Positions 22,307-31,150 are shown, counted from the stretch's first letter. The stretch: DNA of 64,000 nt from Nocardia inohanensis NBRC 100128 (GCF_001612945.1 NZ_BDBK01000002.1:744001-808000); one strand, 5' to 3'. The notes: generated by a model from the letters alone, not told the origin. Made by a program: numbers and translations.

Positions 22307-23250
22307 ACCCGCTGCGGCCGGTGATCCTGGCGGCGGCCGGATCGGCGCGCATGAAGCAGGCCGTCACCAAGGTGCCGATCACCGCCGCCGTGGTGAAACG
22401 CTTCGTGGCGGGGGAGAACCGCGCCGAGCTGATCCCCGTGGTGCGGCGGCTGCTCGACAGTGGCCGCATGGTCAGCGTCGACTTCCTCGGCGAGTACACC
22501 GCCGACCCGGCCATGGCGAATGCGGCGGTGGCGGAGTACGTGTCGCTCATCGACGACCTGGCGGCCCTGGATCTTCCGGATACGCCGACCCCGCGCGTCG
22601 AAGTGTCGGTGAAACTGTCGGCGCTGGGCCAGTCGCTCGGCGACGACGGTCCCGCCATCGCGGCCGAGAACCTGCACAAGCTGTGCGCCAAGGCGGTCGA
22701 ATCCGGAGTGTGGGTGACGGTGGATGCCGAGGACCACACCACCACCGAGGACACCCTGGAAGCGGTGCGCGAGGCGCGCGCCGAATTCCCTTGGCTGGCA
22801 GTCGCATTGCAAACCTATCTGCGGCAGGCCGAGGTGCGATCGCGTGAGCTCTCCGCCGCCGGCACCCGAGTTCGATTGTGCAAGGGCGCATATCAGGAAC
22901 CGGAGTCCGTCGCCTATCAGAAGAGCGCGGAGGTGGACGGCTCGTATCTGCGCTGTCTGGCCGTGCTGCTGCGCGGCGGCTGGTATCCGATGGTGGCCTC
23001 GCACGATCCGGCCATGATCGAGGCCGCTCTCGCTTTGGCCGCCGAAAACAAGCGCAGCCCGGACGATTTCGAATTCCAGATGCTCTACGGCATTCGCGAG
23101 GCCGAACAGCAGCGGCTGGTGGCGGCGGGGTACGCACTACGCGTCTACGTCCCCTACGGCAATCAGTGGTACGGCTACCTGATGCGCCGCTTGGCCGAAC
23201 GCCCGGCCAATCTCGGGTTCTTCCTGCGCGCGCTGGCCGACCGCGGCTGA
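22303..23250 (+). CDS. Proline dehydrogenase
   Basis: The 315-residue monofunctional FAD-dependent enzyme oxidises proline to 1-pyrroline-5-carboxylate. It has the barrel motifs VSVKLSALG, VTVDAEDHTT, RLCKGAYQEP, ASHDP and FEFQMLYGIRE, and a C-terminal YVPYGNQWYGYLMRRLAERPANL that ends the active-site barrel. ATG 22303 overlaps the pruA stop. Orthologue of Rv1188. A hairpin at 23259-23295 follows the gene. Confidence 0.95.
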   Translation: MNPLRPVILAAAGSARMKQAVTKVPITAAVVKRFVAGENRAELIPVVRRLLDSGRMVSVDFLGEYTADPAMANAAVAEYVSLIDDLAALDLPDTPTPRVEVSVKLSALGQSLGDDGPAIAAENLHKLCAKAVESGVWVTVDAEDHTTTEDTLEAVREARAEFPWLAVALQTYLRQAEVRSRELSAAGTRVRLCKGAYQEPESVAYQKSAEVDGSYLRCLAVLLRGGWYPMVASHDPAMIEAALALAAENKRSPDDFEFQMLYGIREAEQQRLVAAGYALRVYVPYGNQWYGYLMRRLAERPANLGFFLRALADRG

Positions 23251-23258
23251 AAAGCGGT

Positions 23259-23295
23259 GCGGGCGAGCAGGAGTCCGGTTCTCCTGCCCGCCCGC
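23259..23295. terminator. Bidirectional hairpin terminator
   Basis: A 15-bp stem with one G-U pair (arms 23259-23273 and 23281-23295, 7-nt loop) sits between convergent proline dehydrogenase and MpaB-family genes. No strong T-tract. Confidence 0.65.
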
Positions 23296-23318
23296 GCCGG
23301 CCGCCGTACGGTCCACCC

Positions 23319-24185
23319 CTAGACCAGCGGCCGTCCCAGGCGGCGTCGCAGCCGCATATCCGCGAGGTAGAAGTTGTAGGGGAACAGCCGCAGCGGGCCG
23401 GGCAGCACCCGCCACATCGTCGAGATGACGCGCAACAGGCCGGTGAAGACCCGTTCGTCGCGAGCGGACCAGCTCATATTCATCTCTTTGCGCAGATGCG
23501 GTGGCAGCAGCGCGGTCACGATGAAGCGGTGCAGACCGCCGAAGAGCACCTGCATCGGCCACGGCAGCATCTTCAGATCGGCCAGCGCGTTGAAGTAGGT
23601 GCGGGTCGGGTCGTCGATGGTGCGCTGGGTGAGGTTCTCCTCCCAGTACTCGTAGAAGGCGTCGCGGGTCGGCGGCCACATCTCCGGGCGCATCTGCAAG
23701 GTGGTGCCCAGGCGGGCGCTGTGGCGGTAGAGCGCTTCGGCGGTCGCGGGGTCCATCGGGCCGCGCATGCGGTGGATGATGTCGTCGATGCCCCAGTAGA
23801 TGCAGGCCGCCACCCAGAGCTGGAGCTTCGGGTCGAAGGCGTTGTATCTGACCGGGCTGTCCGGCTTGGTGCGAATGCTGCGGTGCGACCGGTTGACCGC
23901 CTCGCGGTAGGACACCCGGTCCTGCTCGTCGCCGAGCATGGCGACGGCGATGTAGGTGAGGGTGGTGCGCAGGCGTTTGATCGGATGCTGCATCACGTTG
24001 CCGGTGTGCACGTCGCTCTCCATCACACCGTAGGCGACCGGTTTCAGCGAGAGCTGCATGATCACATTGGCCGTGCCGCCGAGGAAGGCGGCGATGCCGT
24101 CGATGTGCTCGCGAACGGTTTCCGGGCGCAACTCCTCGAAGTCGGCCGGTGGGTACTCATCGAACTTGCGCAGCGGGGCGGTCAT
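23319..24185 (-). CDS. MpaB-family (DUF2236) oxygenase-like protein, copy 1
   Basis: The 288-residue protein belongs to the DUF2236/MpaB family, related to latex-clearing protein and mycophenolate MpaB. Family features are GGTANVIMQLS, the VQHPI-like NVMQHPIKRLRTTLTYIAV segment, the FDPKLQLWVAACIYWG motif with likely haem-pocket residues, and a C-terminal RLRRRLGRPLV. Substrate unknown; a haem-b oxygenase role is inferred from family. ATG 24185 is preferred because GAGGAG is 11 nt upstream; a GTG at 24194 would sit only 2 nt from that site. It is divergent from a TetR gene and has a close paralogue at 24979-25827. Confidence 0.82.
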   Translation of the reverse strand: MTAPLRKFDEYPPADFEELRPETVREHIDGIAAFLGGTANVIMQLSLKPVAYGVMESDVHTGNVMQHPIKRLRTTLTYIAVAMLGDEQDRVSYREAVNRSHRSIRTKPDSPVRYNAFDPKLQLWVAACIYWGIDDIIHRMRGPMDPATAEALYRHSARLGTTLQMRPEMWPPTRDAFYEYWEENLTQRTIDDPTRTYFNALADLKMLPWPMQVLFGGLHRFIVTALLPPHLRKEMNMSWSARDERVFTGLLRVISTMWRVLPGPLRLFPYNFYLADMRLRRRLGRPLV

Positions 24186-24220
24186 CGTTGACACGACTCC
24201 TCGTCAGTCACTCCTCGGCA

Positions 24221-24260
24221 ATGAGGAGAGTGTGAGAATGTTCTCCACTCACCTTCTCAT
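24221..24260. promoter_or_regulatory. Imperfect inverted repeat, candidate TetR operator
   Basis: In the divergent intergenic region, 24221-24238 and the complement of 24241-24260 align as ATGAG-AG-AGTG-GAGAA with small gaps, centred on TG at 24239-24240. The 12-mer CGATGAGAAGGT (minus strand 24251-24262) recurs upstream of the second MpaB paralogue at 25843-25854. Confidence 0.5.
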
Positions 24261-24332
24261 CGGGGTGCGAGAGTGTCAATGTGCGATGATGAGGGCCTCA
24301 TCGTATCGGTGTCTGCGGAAAGGGCTCGGACC

Positions 24333-24965
24333 ATGGCCAAGCTGGCCAAACTGCTCCCGCTCGTGCGCGGATCGGGACCCGAGGATCAGAATCAGGCCAA
24401 GGTGCTCGACGCGGCGCTGGTGGCGTTCCTGGACTTCGGGATCAAACGCACCAGCATGGTCGAGGTCGCCCGGCGTGGCGGACTCTCCCTCGCCACGCTG
24501 TACCGCCGCTTCGCGGGGAAGAACGATCTCATCCAGGCCGTCGGGCTGCGGCAGGCGCGGCAATTCATCGAGGATGTCGATGCCGTCGTCGCGCGCCAGA
24601 TCGAATCCGATGCGAGCGCCGAGGAGCAGATCCTCGAACTCTTCGTCGCCTTCCTGGCGGGGCTGCGCGGCAACAAACTGCTGGATCGGCTGTTGAAGAC
24701 CGAGCCGGAGATGGTGCTGCCGTACCTGACCGTGCAGGGTGGGCCGGTTATCGAACTCGGGCGCGACTACCTGGCCGAGTTCATCGCCCGCTTGCAGGCG
24801 GAAGGCAAACTGGCGCAGTACGATCCGCTGCCGTTCGCGGAGATGCTGGCGCGCAATTCGCTGTCCATGGCCTTGACGCCGCAGACCGTGATTCCGCTCG
24901 ACGACGAGGCGGCGCTGCGGAAGTTCGCTCGCGAGCATGTGGTGCCCGGCTTCCGGATCCTCTGA
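24333..24965 (+). CDS. TetR-family transcriptional regulator
   Basis: The 210-residue protein has a TetR N-terminal HTH (VLDAALVAFLDFGIKRTSMVEVARRGGLSLATLYRRF) at about residues 25-65 and an alpha-helical ligand-binding domain. It lies between two convergently oriented-in-kind MpaB paralogues on the other strand and is divergent from copy 1, so it probably represses one or both. ATG 24333 is chosen because AAAGGG lies about 8 nt upstream; an in-frame start at 24273 would place the start inside the candidate operator region's edge. The ligand is unknown. Confidence 0.85.
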   Translation: MAKLAKLLPLVRGSGPEDQNQAKVLDAALVAFLDFGIKRTSMVEVARRGGLSLATLYRRFAGKNDLIQAVGLRQARQFIEDVDAVVARQIESDASAEEQILELFVAFLAGLRGNKLLDRLLKTEPEMVLPYLTVQGGPVIELGRDYLAEFIARLQAEGKLAQYDPLPFAEMLARNSLSMALTPQTVIPLDDEAALRKFAREHVVPGFRIL

Positions 24966-24978
24966 GCCGCAACCCGAT

Positions 24979-25827
24979 TCAGACCAGACGCAGTCCCAGG
25001 CGGCGGCGCAGGCGCATATCCAGCAGATAGGCGTTGAACGGGAAAGCGCGCAGCGGGGCCGGTGCGATCGACTCGGCGGCTCCGAGGGTGCGCATGGTGC
25101 GATCGAGCAGCCGGTCCTGCCGCGGCGACCAGGACATGCCCATCTCGTCCCGGAGATGTTGCGGCAGTAGGCCGGTGACGAAGAAGCGGTGGGTGCGGCC
25201 GAAGGCCAGCTGGACCGGTTTGGGCAGCATCCGCAGGTCGATGAGATCGTCGAAGTAGGCGCGAATCTTCGGGTCGATTCTGGTTTCGGCCAGGTTCTCG
25301 TTCCAATAGCGTTCGAAGGCGGCGCGATTCGCCGGCCACATCTCCGGGCGCATCTGCAATGTCGTGCCGAAGCGGGCCGAGTGGTAATAGAAGGCGTCGG
25401 CGTCCTGCTCGTCCATCGGGCCGTGCATGCGCTCATAGAGATCGCGAGCGCCCCAGTAGAGGCAGGCGGCCACCCAGAGCTGGAGTTTCGGGTCGAAGGC
25501 GTTGTATTTCACGTCCGCGCCGGGCTCGGAGCGGACCTGCCGGTGCGAAGTGTTCACGGCTTCCCGGTAGGCCAGCTGGTCTTCCTCGTTCCCCAGCATG
25601 GCCACCGACAGATAGGTGAGGGTGGTGCGCAGGCGCTTGATCGGATGGACCATCACGTTCCCGCTCCGCACGGGGCTCTCGACCACGCCGTAACCGACCG
25701 GGCGATTCGACAGCTGCATGATCACATTCGCCGCGCCGCCCAGGAATCCGGCGGCGCCGTCGATGAATTGACGGATATCGATCGGCGGTTCGACGTCGGG
25801 CGCCGGCACACGGAACGGGCTGGTCAT
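24979..25827 (-). CDS. MpaB-family (DUF2236) oxygenase-like protein, copy 2
   Basis: The 282-residue paralogue of copy 1 has the same motifs (GGAANVIMQLS, VMVHPIKRLRTTLTYLSVAMLG, FDPKLQLWVAACLYWG, LRRRLGLRLV) over its whole length. Tandem duplication on the same strand with a TetR gene inserted between is likely. ATG 25827 has the same GAGGA-11 nt-ATG spacing as copy 1; an upstream in-frame ATG at 25839 is less well placed. It converges on the TetR gene with a 13-bp gap and is divergent from the fadD36-like gene. Confidence 0.82.
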   Translation of the reverse strand: MTSPFRVPAPDVEPPIDIRQFIDGAAGFLGGAANVIMQLSNRPVGYGVVESPVRSGNVMVHPIKRLRTTLTYLSVAMLGNEEDQLAYREAVNTSHRQVRSEPGADVKYNAFDPKLQLWVAACLYWGARDLYERMHGPMDEQDADAFYYHSARFGTTLQMRPEMWPANRAAFERYWNENLAETRIDPKIRAYFDDLIDLRMLPKPVQLAFGRTHRFFVTGLLPQHLRDEMGMSWSPRQDRLLDRTMRTLGAAESIAPAPLRAFPFNAYLLDMRLRRRLGLRLV

Positions 25828-25842
25828 CGTTGACCCCATCCT

Positions 25843-25869
25843 CGATGAGAAGGTTGTGCACTTACTCTC
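25843..25869. promoter_or_regulatory. Candidate TetR operator upstream of MpaB copy 2
   Basis: The sequence holds the 12-mer CGATGAGAAGGT shared with the 24251-24262 site, and an imperfect inverted repeat running from GAGAAGG to ACTCTC around a central GTGCAC. It lies 16-42 bp upstream of the MpaB copy 2 start, close to its ribosome site. Confidence 0.4.
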
Positions 25870-25949
25870 TTACCCACTCACGGTCCTGTCAACCGTGGTG
25901 GGGCAATCGCGACCGATCCGTATTCGAGGTGGTCGAGTACCGTGAGCCC

Positions 25950-27359
25950 GTGTTGTTGCGCTCGCTGAACCCAGCCGCCGTGGCCGCCGGTGCCGATATC
26001 CCGAATGCGGTCACCATAGAGGGAGTCACGCTCTCCAGCAGTGATCTGCTCGGCGCCGCTACCTCGGTCGCCGAGCGGGTGGCGCGGGCGCAGCGGCTCG
26101 CGGTACTGGCCGAGCCGACCGTCACCACCGTGCTCGCCGTAGTGGGCTGTCTGATCGCGGGCGTCACCGTGGTGCCGGTGCCGCCGGATGCGGGCAGCGC
26201 GGAACTCGCGCACATCCTGCACGACTCCGGTGCGCAAGCTTGGCTGGGTAAAGCTCCCGAAGGCAGTGACCTGCCGGTGATCCCGGTTCGCAAGCACGCG
26301 CGATCGTGGCACGTGTACTCCGAACCGGCTGGTGGCTCAACGGCTTTCATTCTCTACACCTCCGGCACCACCGGCGCTCCCAAGGGGGTGATGCTCAGCC
26401 GCGATGCCATTGCCGCCGGGCTGGACGCATTGGCCGATGCCTGGCAGTGGACCTGGAAAGACACACTGGTGCACGGGCTTCCGCTGTTCCACGTGCACGG
26501 GTTGATCCTCGGCGTGCTCGGCCCGCTACGCGTCGGCAGCCCGTTGATCCACACCGGCAAACCCACGCCCCGGGCCTACGCCGACGCGCACGGCACCATG
26601 TACTTCGGTGTGCCGACTGTCTGGTCCCGCGTCACCGAAGATACCGATGCCGCAAAGGAATTGGCCAAGGCTCGCATTCTGATCTCCGGCAGCGCCCCGC
26701 TGCCCGTCCCCGTCTTCGAGCGTCTGCGCGAGCTCACCGGTCACGCTCCCATCGAGCGCTACGGCATGAGCGAAACCATGATCACCCTGTCCACCCGGCC
26801 GGACGGTGAACGCCGCCCCGGCTGGGTCGGAACCCCCGTATCAGGTGTCGAAACCCGCCTCCGCGACGAATCCGGCGAGGCGGTCCCGCACGACGGGGAA
26901 TCCGTAGGCGGCCTTCAGGTTCGCGGTCCCATGCTCTTCGACGGCTACCTCGGCCGCCCCGAGGTCACGGCCGAGAACTTCACCGAAGACGGCTGGTTCA
27001 AGACCGGTGACGTGGCGGTCATCGATGCCGAAGGCTGCCATCGCATCGTCGGCCGGGAATCGGTGGACCTGATCAAATCCGGCGGCTACCGGATCGGCGC
27101 GGGCGAGATCGAGACCTCCCTGCTGGGCCACGCCGCGGTCGCGGAAGTCGCCGTGGTCGGGGCCCCGGACCCGGATCTCGGCCAGCGCATCGTCGCCTAT
27201 GTCGTATTGCGGGACGGCGCGGCGGATTCCATCGCCCAGGATCTCATCGACCATGTGGCGGGCGAACTCTCGGCCCACAAACGCCCGCGGGAGGTTCGCC
27301 TCGTCGATTCGCTGCCGCGCAATGCCATGGGCAAGGTGCAGAAGAAGCTACTCGCCTGA
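25950..27359 (+). CDS. fadD36: Acyl-CoA synthetase FadD36-like
   Basis: The 469-residue AMP-forming ligase has the P-loop motif FILYTSGTTGAPKGVM, the adenylate motif RYGMSETMITL and the C-terminal GWFKTGDVA, KSGGYRIGAGEIE and MGKVQKK (catalytic Lys) motifs. Size and sequence resemble malonyl/short-chain acyl-CoA synthetases, and mycobacterial FadD36 (Rv1193) in particular, which also follows the proline-catabolic genes. The frame is open further upstream, but GTG 25950 gives the family N-terminus (VLLRSLNPAAV). Confidence 0.85.
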   Translation: MLLRSLNPAAVAAGADIPNAVTIEGVTLSSSDLLGAATSVAERVARAQRLAVLAEPTVTTVLAVVGCLIAGVTVVPVPPDAGSAELAHILHDSGAQAWLGKAPEGSDLPVIPVRKHARSWHVYSEPAGGSTAFILYTSGTTGAPKGVMLSRDAIAAGLDALADAWQWTWKDTLVHGLPLFHVHGLILGVLGPLRVGSPLIHTGKPTPRAYADAHGTMYFGVPTVWSRVTEDTDAAKELAKARILISGSAPLPVPVFERLRELTGHAPIERYGMSETMITLSTRPDGERRPGWVGTPVSGVETRLRDESGEAVPHDGESVGGLQVRGPMLFDGYLGRPEVTAENFTEDGWFKTGDVAVIDAEGCHRIVGRESVDLIKSGGYRIGAGEIETSLLGHAAVAEVAVVGAPDPDLGQRIVAYVVLRDGAADSIAQDLIDHVAGELSAHKRPREVRLVDSLPRNAMGKVQKKLLA

Positions 27360-28028
27360 GTCCGGGCGCGGCGGTTGGAGGCGACCGTCGCGCAGGTGCA
27401 GGCAGTGGTCGGCGCGGTCGGCTTCGAGCTGATCGTGGGTGGTCTGCACGACCGTCACGCCCGCGGCGGCCAGCTCGTGCAGGGTGCGCGAGATGTCCTG
27501 CTGTGCTTCGGCATCCAGGCCGGTGGCGGGTTCGTCGAGCAGCAGCAGGCCGGACTGCTGGGCCAGGGCCTGGGCGAGCAGCGTGCGCTGGCGTTGCCCG
27601 CCGGACAGTGTGGTGACCCGGCGATCGGCCAGGGCGGTTACGCCCATTCGTTCCATACAGCTGTCGACCAGTGCGCGATCGGCGCGCGTGAGCCGGCGCC
27701 ACGGACCGCGGCTGCCCCAGCGGCCCATGGTGACGGTCTCGCGCACGGTGATCGGCAAGGTGGCCGGGATCGCGGATTGCTGCACGACCAGGGCGGGCCG
27801 GTCCGTGGCCGATCGATAGCTGCCCGGATGCTCGACCCTGCCGGTGTCCGGCCGCACGATGCCCGCCAGAACGCCCAGTAGCGTCGACTTCCCGGACCCG
27901 TTCGGGCCGACGATCGCGGTCACGCGGGCGGCCGGGATGGTCGCGGTGATCTCGTGCAGGACGGTCTTTCCGGCGTATCCGGCGCTGACCTCGGTCAGTT
28001 GAATTGTCGAAAGTCCGCTTGTGTGCAC
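27348..28028 (-). CDS. Zinc ABC transporter ATP-binding protein AztA-like
   Basis: The 226-residue ATPase has Walker [10 protein letters not shown], signature LSGGQRQR and Walker B LLLLDEP followed by the H-loop TTHD. Similarity to Fe/Mn/Zn-uptake ATPases (ZnuC/AztA) and divergence from the metal permease across a palindromic Fur-family box support a zinc-uptake role. The stop overlaps the end of the fadD36-like gene by 12 bp (convergent). Together with 28080-32329 it completes a permease, binding protein and chaperone set. Confidence 0.85.
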   Translation of the reverse strand: MHTSGLSTIQLTEVSAGYAGKTVLHEITATIPAARVTAIVGPNGSGKSTLLGVLAGIVRPDTGRVEHPGSYRSATDRPALVVQQSAIPATLPITVRETVTMGRWGSRGPWRRLTRADRALVDSCMERMGVTALADRRVTTLSGGQRQRTLLAQALAQQSGLLLLDEPATGLDAEAQQDISRTLHELAAAGVTVVQTTHDQLEADRADHCLHLRDGRLQPPRPDSGE

Positions 28029-28044
28029 CAGATCACCTTACTTG

Positions 28045-28065
28045 TAGTGAAAATCGTTTTCACTA
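28045..28065. promoter_or_regulatory. Zur-like palindromic box between divergent azt genes
   Basis: Perfect 9-bp arms (28045-28053, TAGTGAAAA, and 28057-28065, TTTTCACTA) flank TCG. The core TGAAAATCGTTTTCA fits the Fur-superfamily Zur consensus of actinobacteria. It lies 17 bp upstream of the ATPase start and 15 bp upstream of the permease start, so one bound dimer could repress both directions when zinc is sufficient. Confidence 0.8.
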
Positions 28066-28079
28066 TAGTGTGCCTCGCC

Positions 28080-30233
28080 ATGGAATGGTTGCTGGGTCCC
28101 CTACAGGTCGCGTTCGTGCAGCGAGCGCTCTGGGGCGGGTTGCTCGTTTCCTGCCTGTGCGCGCTCGCCGGAACGTGGGTTGTGGTGCGGGGAATGGCTT
28201 TTCTCGGTGACGCCATGGCGCACGGGATGCTGCCGGGCGTCGCCGTCGCCTCGCTGCTGGGCGGAAACCTGTTGCTGGGGGCGGCATTCAGCGCCGGTGC
28301 CATGGCGGTGGGGGTTTCGGCGCTGGGGCGAAGCCGGCGGTTCTCGGCCGATACGGGCATCGGGTTGCTGTTCGTGGGAATGCTCGCGCTCGGGGTGATC
28401 ATCGTGTCGCGGTCGCAGTCGTTCGCGGTGGATGTGACCGGGTTCCTGTTCGGGGACGTGCTCGGGATCCGCACCGATGACCTCGTATTTCTCACTGTGG
28501 CACTGGGTATCGCGGGCGTGATCGTGGTGCTCGGGCATCGCGCGTTCGTGGCCTTGGCGTTCGATCCGCGCAAGGCCGCCACGCTGGGATTGCGGCCGCG
28601 GCTCGCCCAGGCGGCGCTGCTCGCCCTGGTGACCTTGGCGATCGTGGCCTCGTTCCACATCGTCGGGACGTTGCTGGTGTTCGGGCTGCTGATCGCGCCA
28701 CCGGCGGCGGCGCTCTACTGGGCCGACCGAATTCCCCTGGTGATGGTGCTGGCCGCCCTGTTCGGCATGTTCGCCACCTGCGCCGGATTGCTGGTTTCCT
28801 GGCATGCCGGAACGGCCGCGGGGGCGACGATCGCGGGCGTCGCGGTGAGCCTGTTCTTCGTTTCGGCCGGTGCGGCCGGAGTGCGGGATCGGATTGCCCG
28901 GCGGCGCAACGGTCCACACGGCCCAAGCGCACACCGTATCGAGGCGTCGAGCCGTGCGACCGACCGCGCCCAGCCTGATGCGACCTATCGTGCTGAGCCT
29001 CGTGCGATCGGATGGTCGCGGACTTCTGTGCTGATCACGGGCCTGGGGGATCGGGTTCGGCGGTGGGGCGGCGGGTTGCGGGCGGTGCTGGTCGTTTCGG
29101 CGGCCTTACTGCCTTTGGCGGCCTGCGCCACCGACACGCGTGGCGATGATGCCGAGCCGGCGCCGCACGGGTTTGTCGCTGGAGCGCAGGAGGTTTCGGA
29201 GGAGCAGCGGCGGTTGGTGGTCGTGGATCGCCAGACCGGGGCGGTTCGGGTGGTGGACCTGGTGAGCGGGGAGATCTCGGACCCCGGGCGGGTGACGAAC
29301 ATCGCGGGGGTGCTGGCGGATGACCGGTTCGCCTACCTGGTCGGCGGGGATTCGACGAGGGTGGTGGACGGCGGGGCCTGGACCGTGGATCACGGCGACC
29401 ATGTGCACTACTACCGCGCGGAGATCCGGGAGGCCGCTGTCCTCGGGCAGGCGGCAGCGACCGTGTACAGCGATGCGGCGGTAGTGGCGGTGAACGAAGG
29501 CGATCGCACCACGCTGCTGGATCGCGCCGACTTGGCGGCGGGCACCGTCACCACTCGCGCGGTGATAGAGGGGACGGCGGTGCCGTTCGCCGAAAACCTG
29601 GTCGTGGTGGAGGATTCCGGGCGGCTGACGGTGCACAGCCGGGCCGGACCGGTGGTGACGCAGCTCGCCGAAGGATGTGAACAGCCGCGAGGGCAGGCGG
29701 TGACTCGGCGCGGAGTGGTGTTCGGTTGCGCGGACGGCGCGGTGGTCGTCGGCAAGGATGAATCGGGGTTCATCGCTACGCGGATCCCCTATCCGCATCC
29801 GGTTCCGGATACCGAGCGGGCCACCGCATTCGAATACCGGCCGGGAAGCGATGTACTGGCCGCCGTGGCGGGCGGTCGCGGGGCCTGGATCCTCGATATT
29901 CGCACCCGCACTTGGACTTTCCTCGATACCGGCCCGGTCATGGCCGTGAATACGGCGGGGGAGCGGTCGCCGTTGCTGGCGCTCGGCCGCGACGGGGTGC
30001 TCCGCGCGATCGACCGTCTGACGGGCATCGAAACGGCGCGAACCACGTTGTTGGCCAAACCCGTTGGGGATAGCGCTGTGCCGCCGGTGATCCGGATCGA
30101 CGCGAATCGCGCGTATGTGAACGATGTCGGCGCGGGCGTCATCCACGAGATCGACTATCGCGACAATCTGCGCAGAGCAAGGACTTTCACGCCCGGTATC
30201 GCGCCGACCTATCTGATGGAGGTCGGGCGATGA
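28080..30233 (+). CDS. Zinc permease (AztB-like) fused to an AztD-like beta-propeller
   Basis: One uninterrupted frame of 717 residues holds two parts. Residues 1 to about 280 are a ZnuB/AztB-type permease with roughly eight TM helices and the motifs GDAMAHGMLPGVAVASL and DPRKAATLGL. After an Arg-rich linker, residues about 317-350 form a hydrophobic segment ending in LAAC (Cys349), exactly like a lipoprotein signal, followed by about 370 residues of propeller-like repeats with DHGDHVHYYRAEI, a likely metal-binding stretch, and a GCEQPRG...VVFGCADGA segment echoed in the AztD-like protein downstream. It may be a true fusion, with the extra helix placing the propeller outside, or GTG 29028 may start a separate lipoprotein. 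ATG 28080 is chosen; GTG 28068 is possible. It overlaps the next gene by 4 bp. Confidence 0.75.
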   Translation: MEWLLGPLQVAFVQRALWGGLLVSCLCALAGTWVVVRGMAFLGDAMAHGMLPGVAVASLLGGNLLLGAAFSAGAMAVGVSALGRSRRFSADTGIGLLFVGMLALGVIIVSRSQSFAVDVTGFLFGDVLGIRTDDLVFLTVALGIAGVIVVLGHRAFVALAFDPRKAATLGLRPRLAQAALLALVTLAIVASFHIVGTLLVFGLLIAPPAAALYWADRIPLVMVLAALFGMFATCAGLLVSWHAGTAAGATIAGVAVSLFFVSAGAAGVRDRIARRRNGPHGPSAHRIEASSRATDRAQPDATYRAEPRAIGWSRTSVLITGLGDRVRRWGGGLRAVLVVSAALLPLAACATDTRGDDAEPAPHGFVAGAQEVSEEQRRLVVVDRQTGAVRVVDLVSGEISDPGRVTNIAGVLADDRFAYLVGGDSTRVVDGGAWTVDHGDHVHYYRAEIREAAVLGQAAATVYSDAAVVAVNEGDRTTLLDRADLAAGTVTTRAVIEGTAVPFAENLVVVEDSGRLTVHSRAGPVVTQLAEGCEQPRGQAVTRRGVVFGCADGAVVVGKDESGFIATRIPYPHPVPDTERATAFEYRPGSDVLAAVAGGRGAWILDIRTRTWTFLDTGPVMAVNTAGERSPLLALGRDGVLRAIDRLTGIETARTTLLAKPVGDSAVPPVIRIDANRAYVNDVGAGVIHEIDYRDNLRRARTFTPGIAPTYLMEVGR

Positions 30234-31150
30234 GCGCGGCACGAAGAATCCTGGCCGCCGCACTCGTAATGCTCGGCCTGGCCGGCTGCGCCCAACCCGG
30301 TGACGAGCGGGCCGACATCATCGTCACCACCAACATTCTCGGCGACATCACCCGTGCGATCGTCGGTGACACCGCTCGCGTGACCGTGCTGATGAGCGCC
30401 AACGCCGATCCGCACCAGTTCGCGCTCTCCGCCAAGCAGGCCGCGCAGCTGGAGCGTTCGAAGCTGATCGTGCACAACGGGCTGGGGCTGGAAGAAGGTG
30501 TGGCGCGCAATGTCTCGGCGGCCGAGCAAGCGGGTGTGCCGACGCTGGCGGTGGGCGAACGGGTCGATCCGATTCGGTTCCGGGACAATGATTCCGGTGC
30601 GGGAGACAAGCTGGATCCGCATTTCTGGACCGATCCGGTGCGGGTCCGGCGGGCCGCCGGGCTGATCGCCGACGAGGTGATCGCCCGGGTCGACGGCATC
30701 GATGCCGCCGCCGTGCGCGCCAATGCCGATCGCTATGTCGCCGAGCTGGACCACCTCGACTCCTGGATGACCGAGCGCTTCGCCACCATCGCCCCGGAAC
30801 AGCGCCGGCTGGTCACCAACCATCACGTCTTCGGTTATCTGGCACAGCGTTTCGGCTTCGCGGTGATCGGTGCGGTGATCCCCGGCGGCAGCACCCTCGC
30901 CTCGCCCAGCAGTGCCGATCTGGCCGACCTCGCGGGCGCGGTGCGCGGCGCCGGGGTGAGCGCGATCTTCGCCGATTCCTCCCAGCCGGATCGCCTGGTC
31001 CGCGTGCTGGCCGAGCAGGCGGGGCTGAACGTACAGGTCATTCCCCTGTATTCGGAATCGCTCACCGAGCCCGGGCAGGGTGCGGGCACCTACCTGGAAA
31101 TGATGCGCGCCAATACCGACGCCATCGTGCGCGGTCTCGCCGCCCCCTGA
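30230..31150 (+). CDS. Zinc-binding lipoprotein AztC/ZnuA-like
   Basis: The 306-residue cluster A-I metal-binding protein has a lipobox LAGC with Cys20. Likely zinc ligands are His62 (ADPHQF), His131 (LDPHFW), His198 or His199 (TNHHVFGY) and Asp249 (FADSS). The ANADPH motif and absence of a long His-rich loop match AztC better than ZnuA. It captures zinc outside the membrane and hands it to the permease. ATG 30230 overlaps the permease fusion stop (ATGA). Confidence 0.9.
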   Translation: MSAARRILAAALVMLGLAGCAQPGDERADIIVTTNILGDITRAIVGDTARVTVLMSANADPHQFALSAKQAAQLERSKLIVHNGLGLEEGVARNVSAAEQAGVPTLAVGERVDPIRFRDNDSGAGDKLDPHFWTDPVRVRRAAGLIADEVIARVDGIDAAAVRANADRYVAELDHLDSWMTERFATIAPEQRRLVTNHHVFGYLAQRFGFAVIGAVIPGGSTLASPSSADLADLAGAVRGAGVSAIFADSSQPDRLVRVLAEQAGLNVQVIPLYSESLTEPGQGAGTYLEMMRANTDAIVRGLAAP

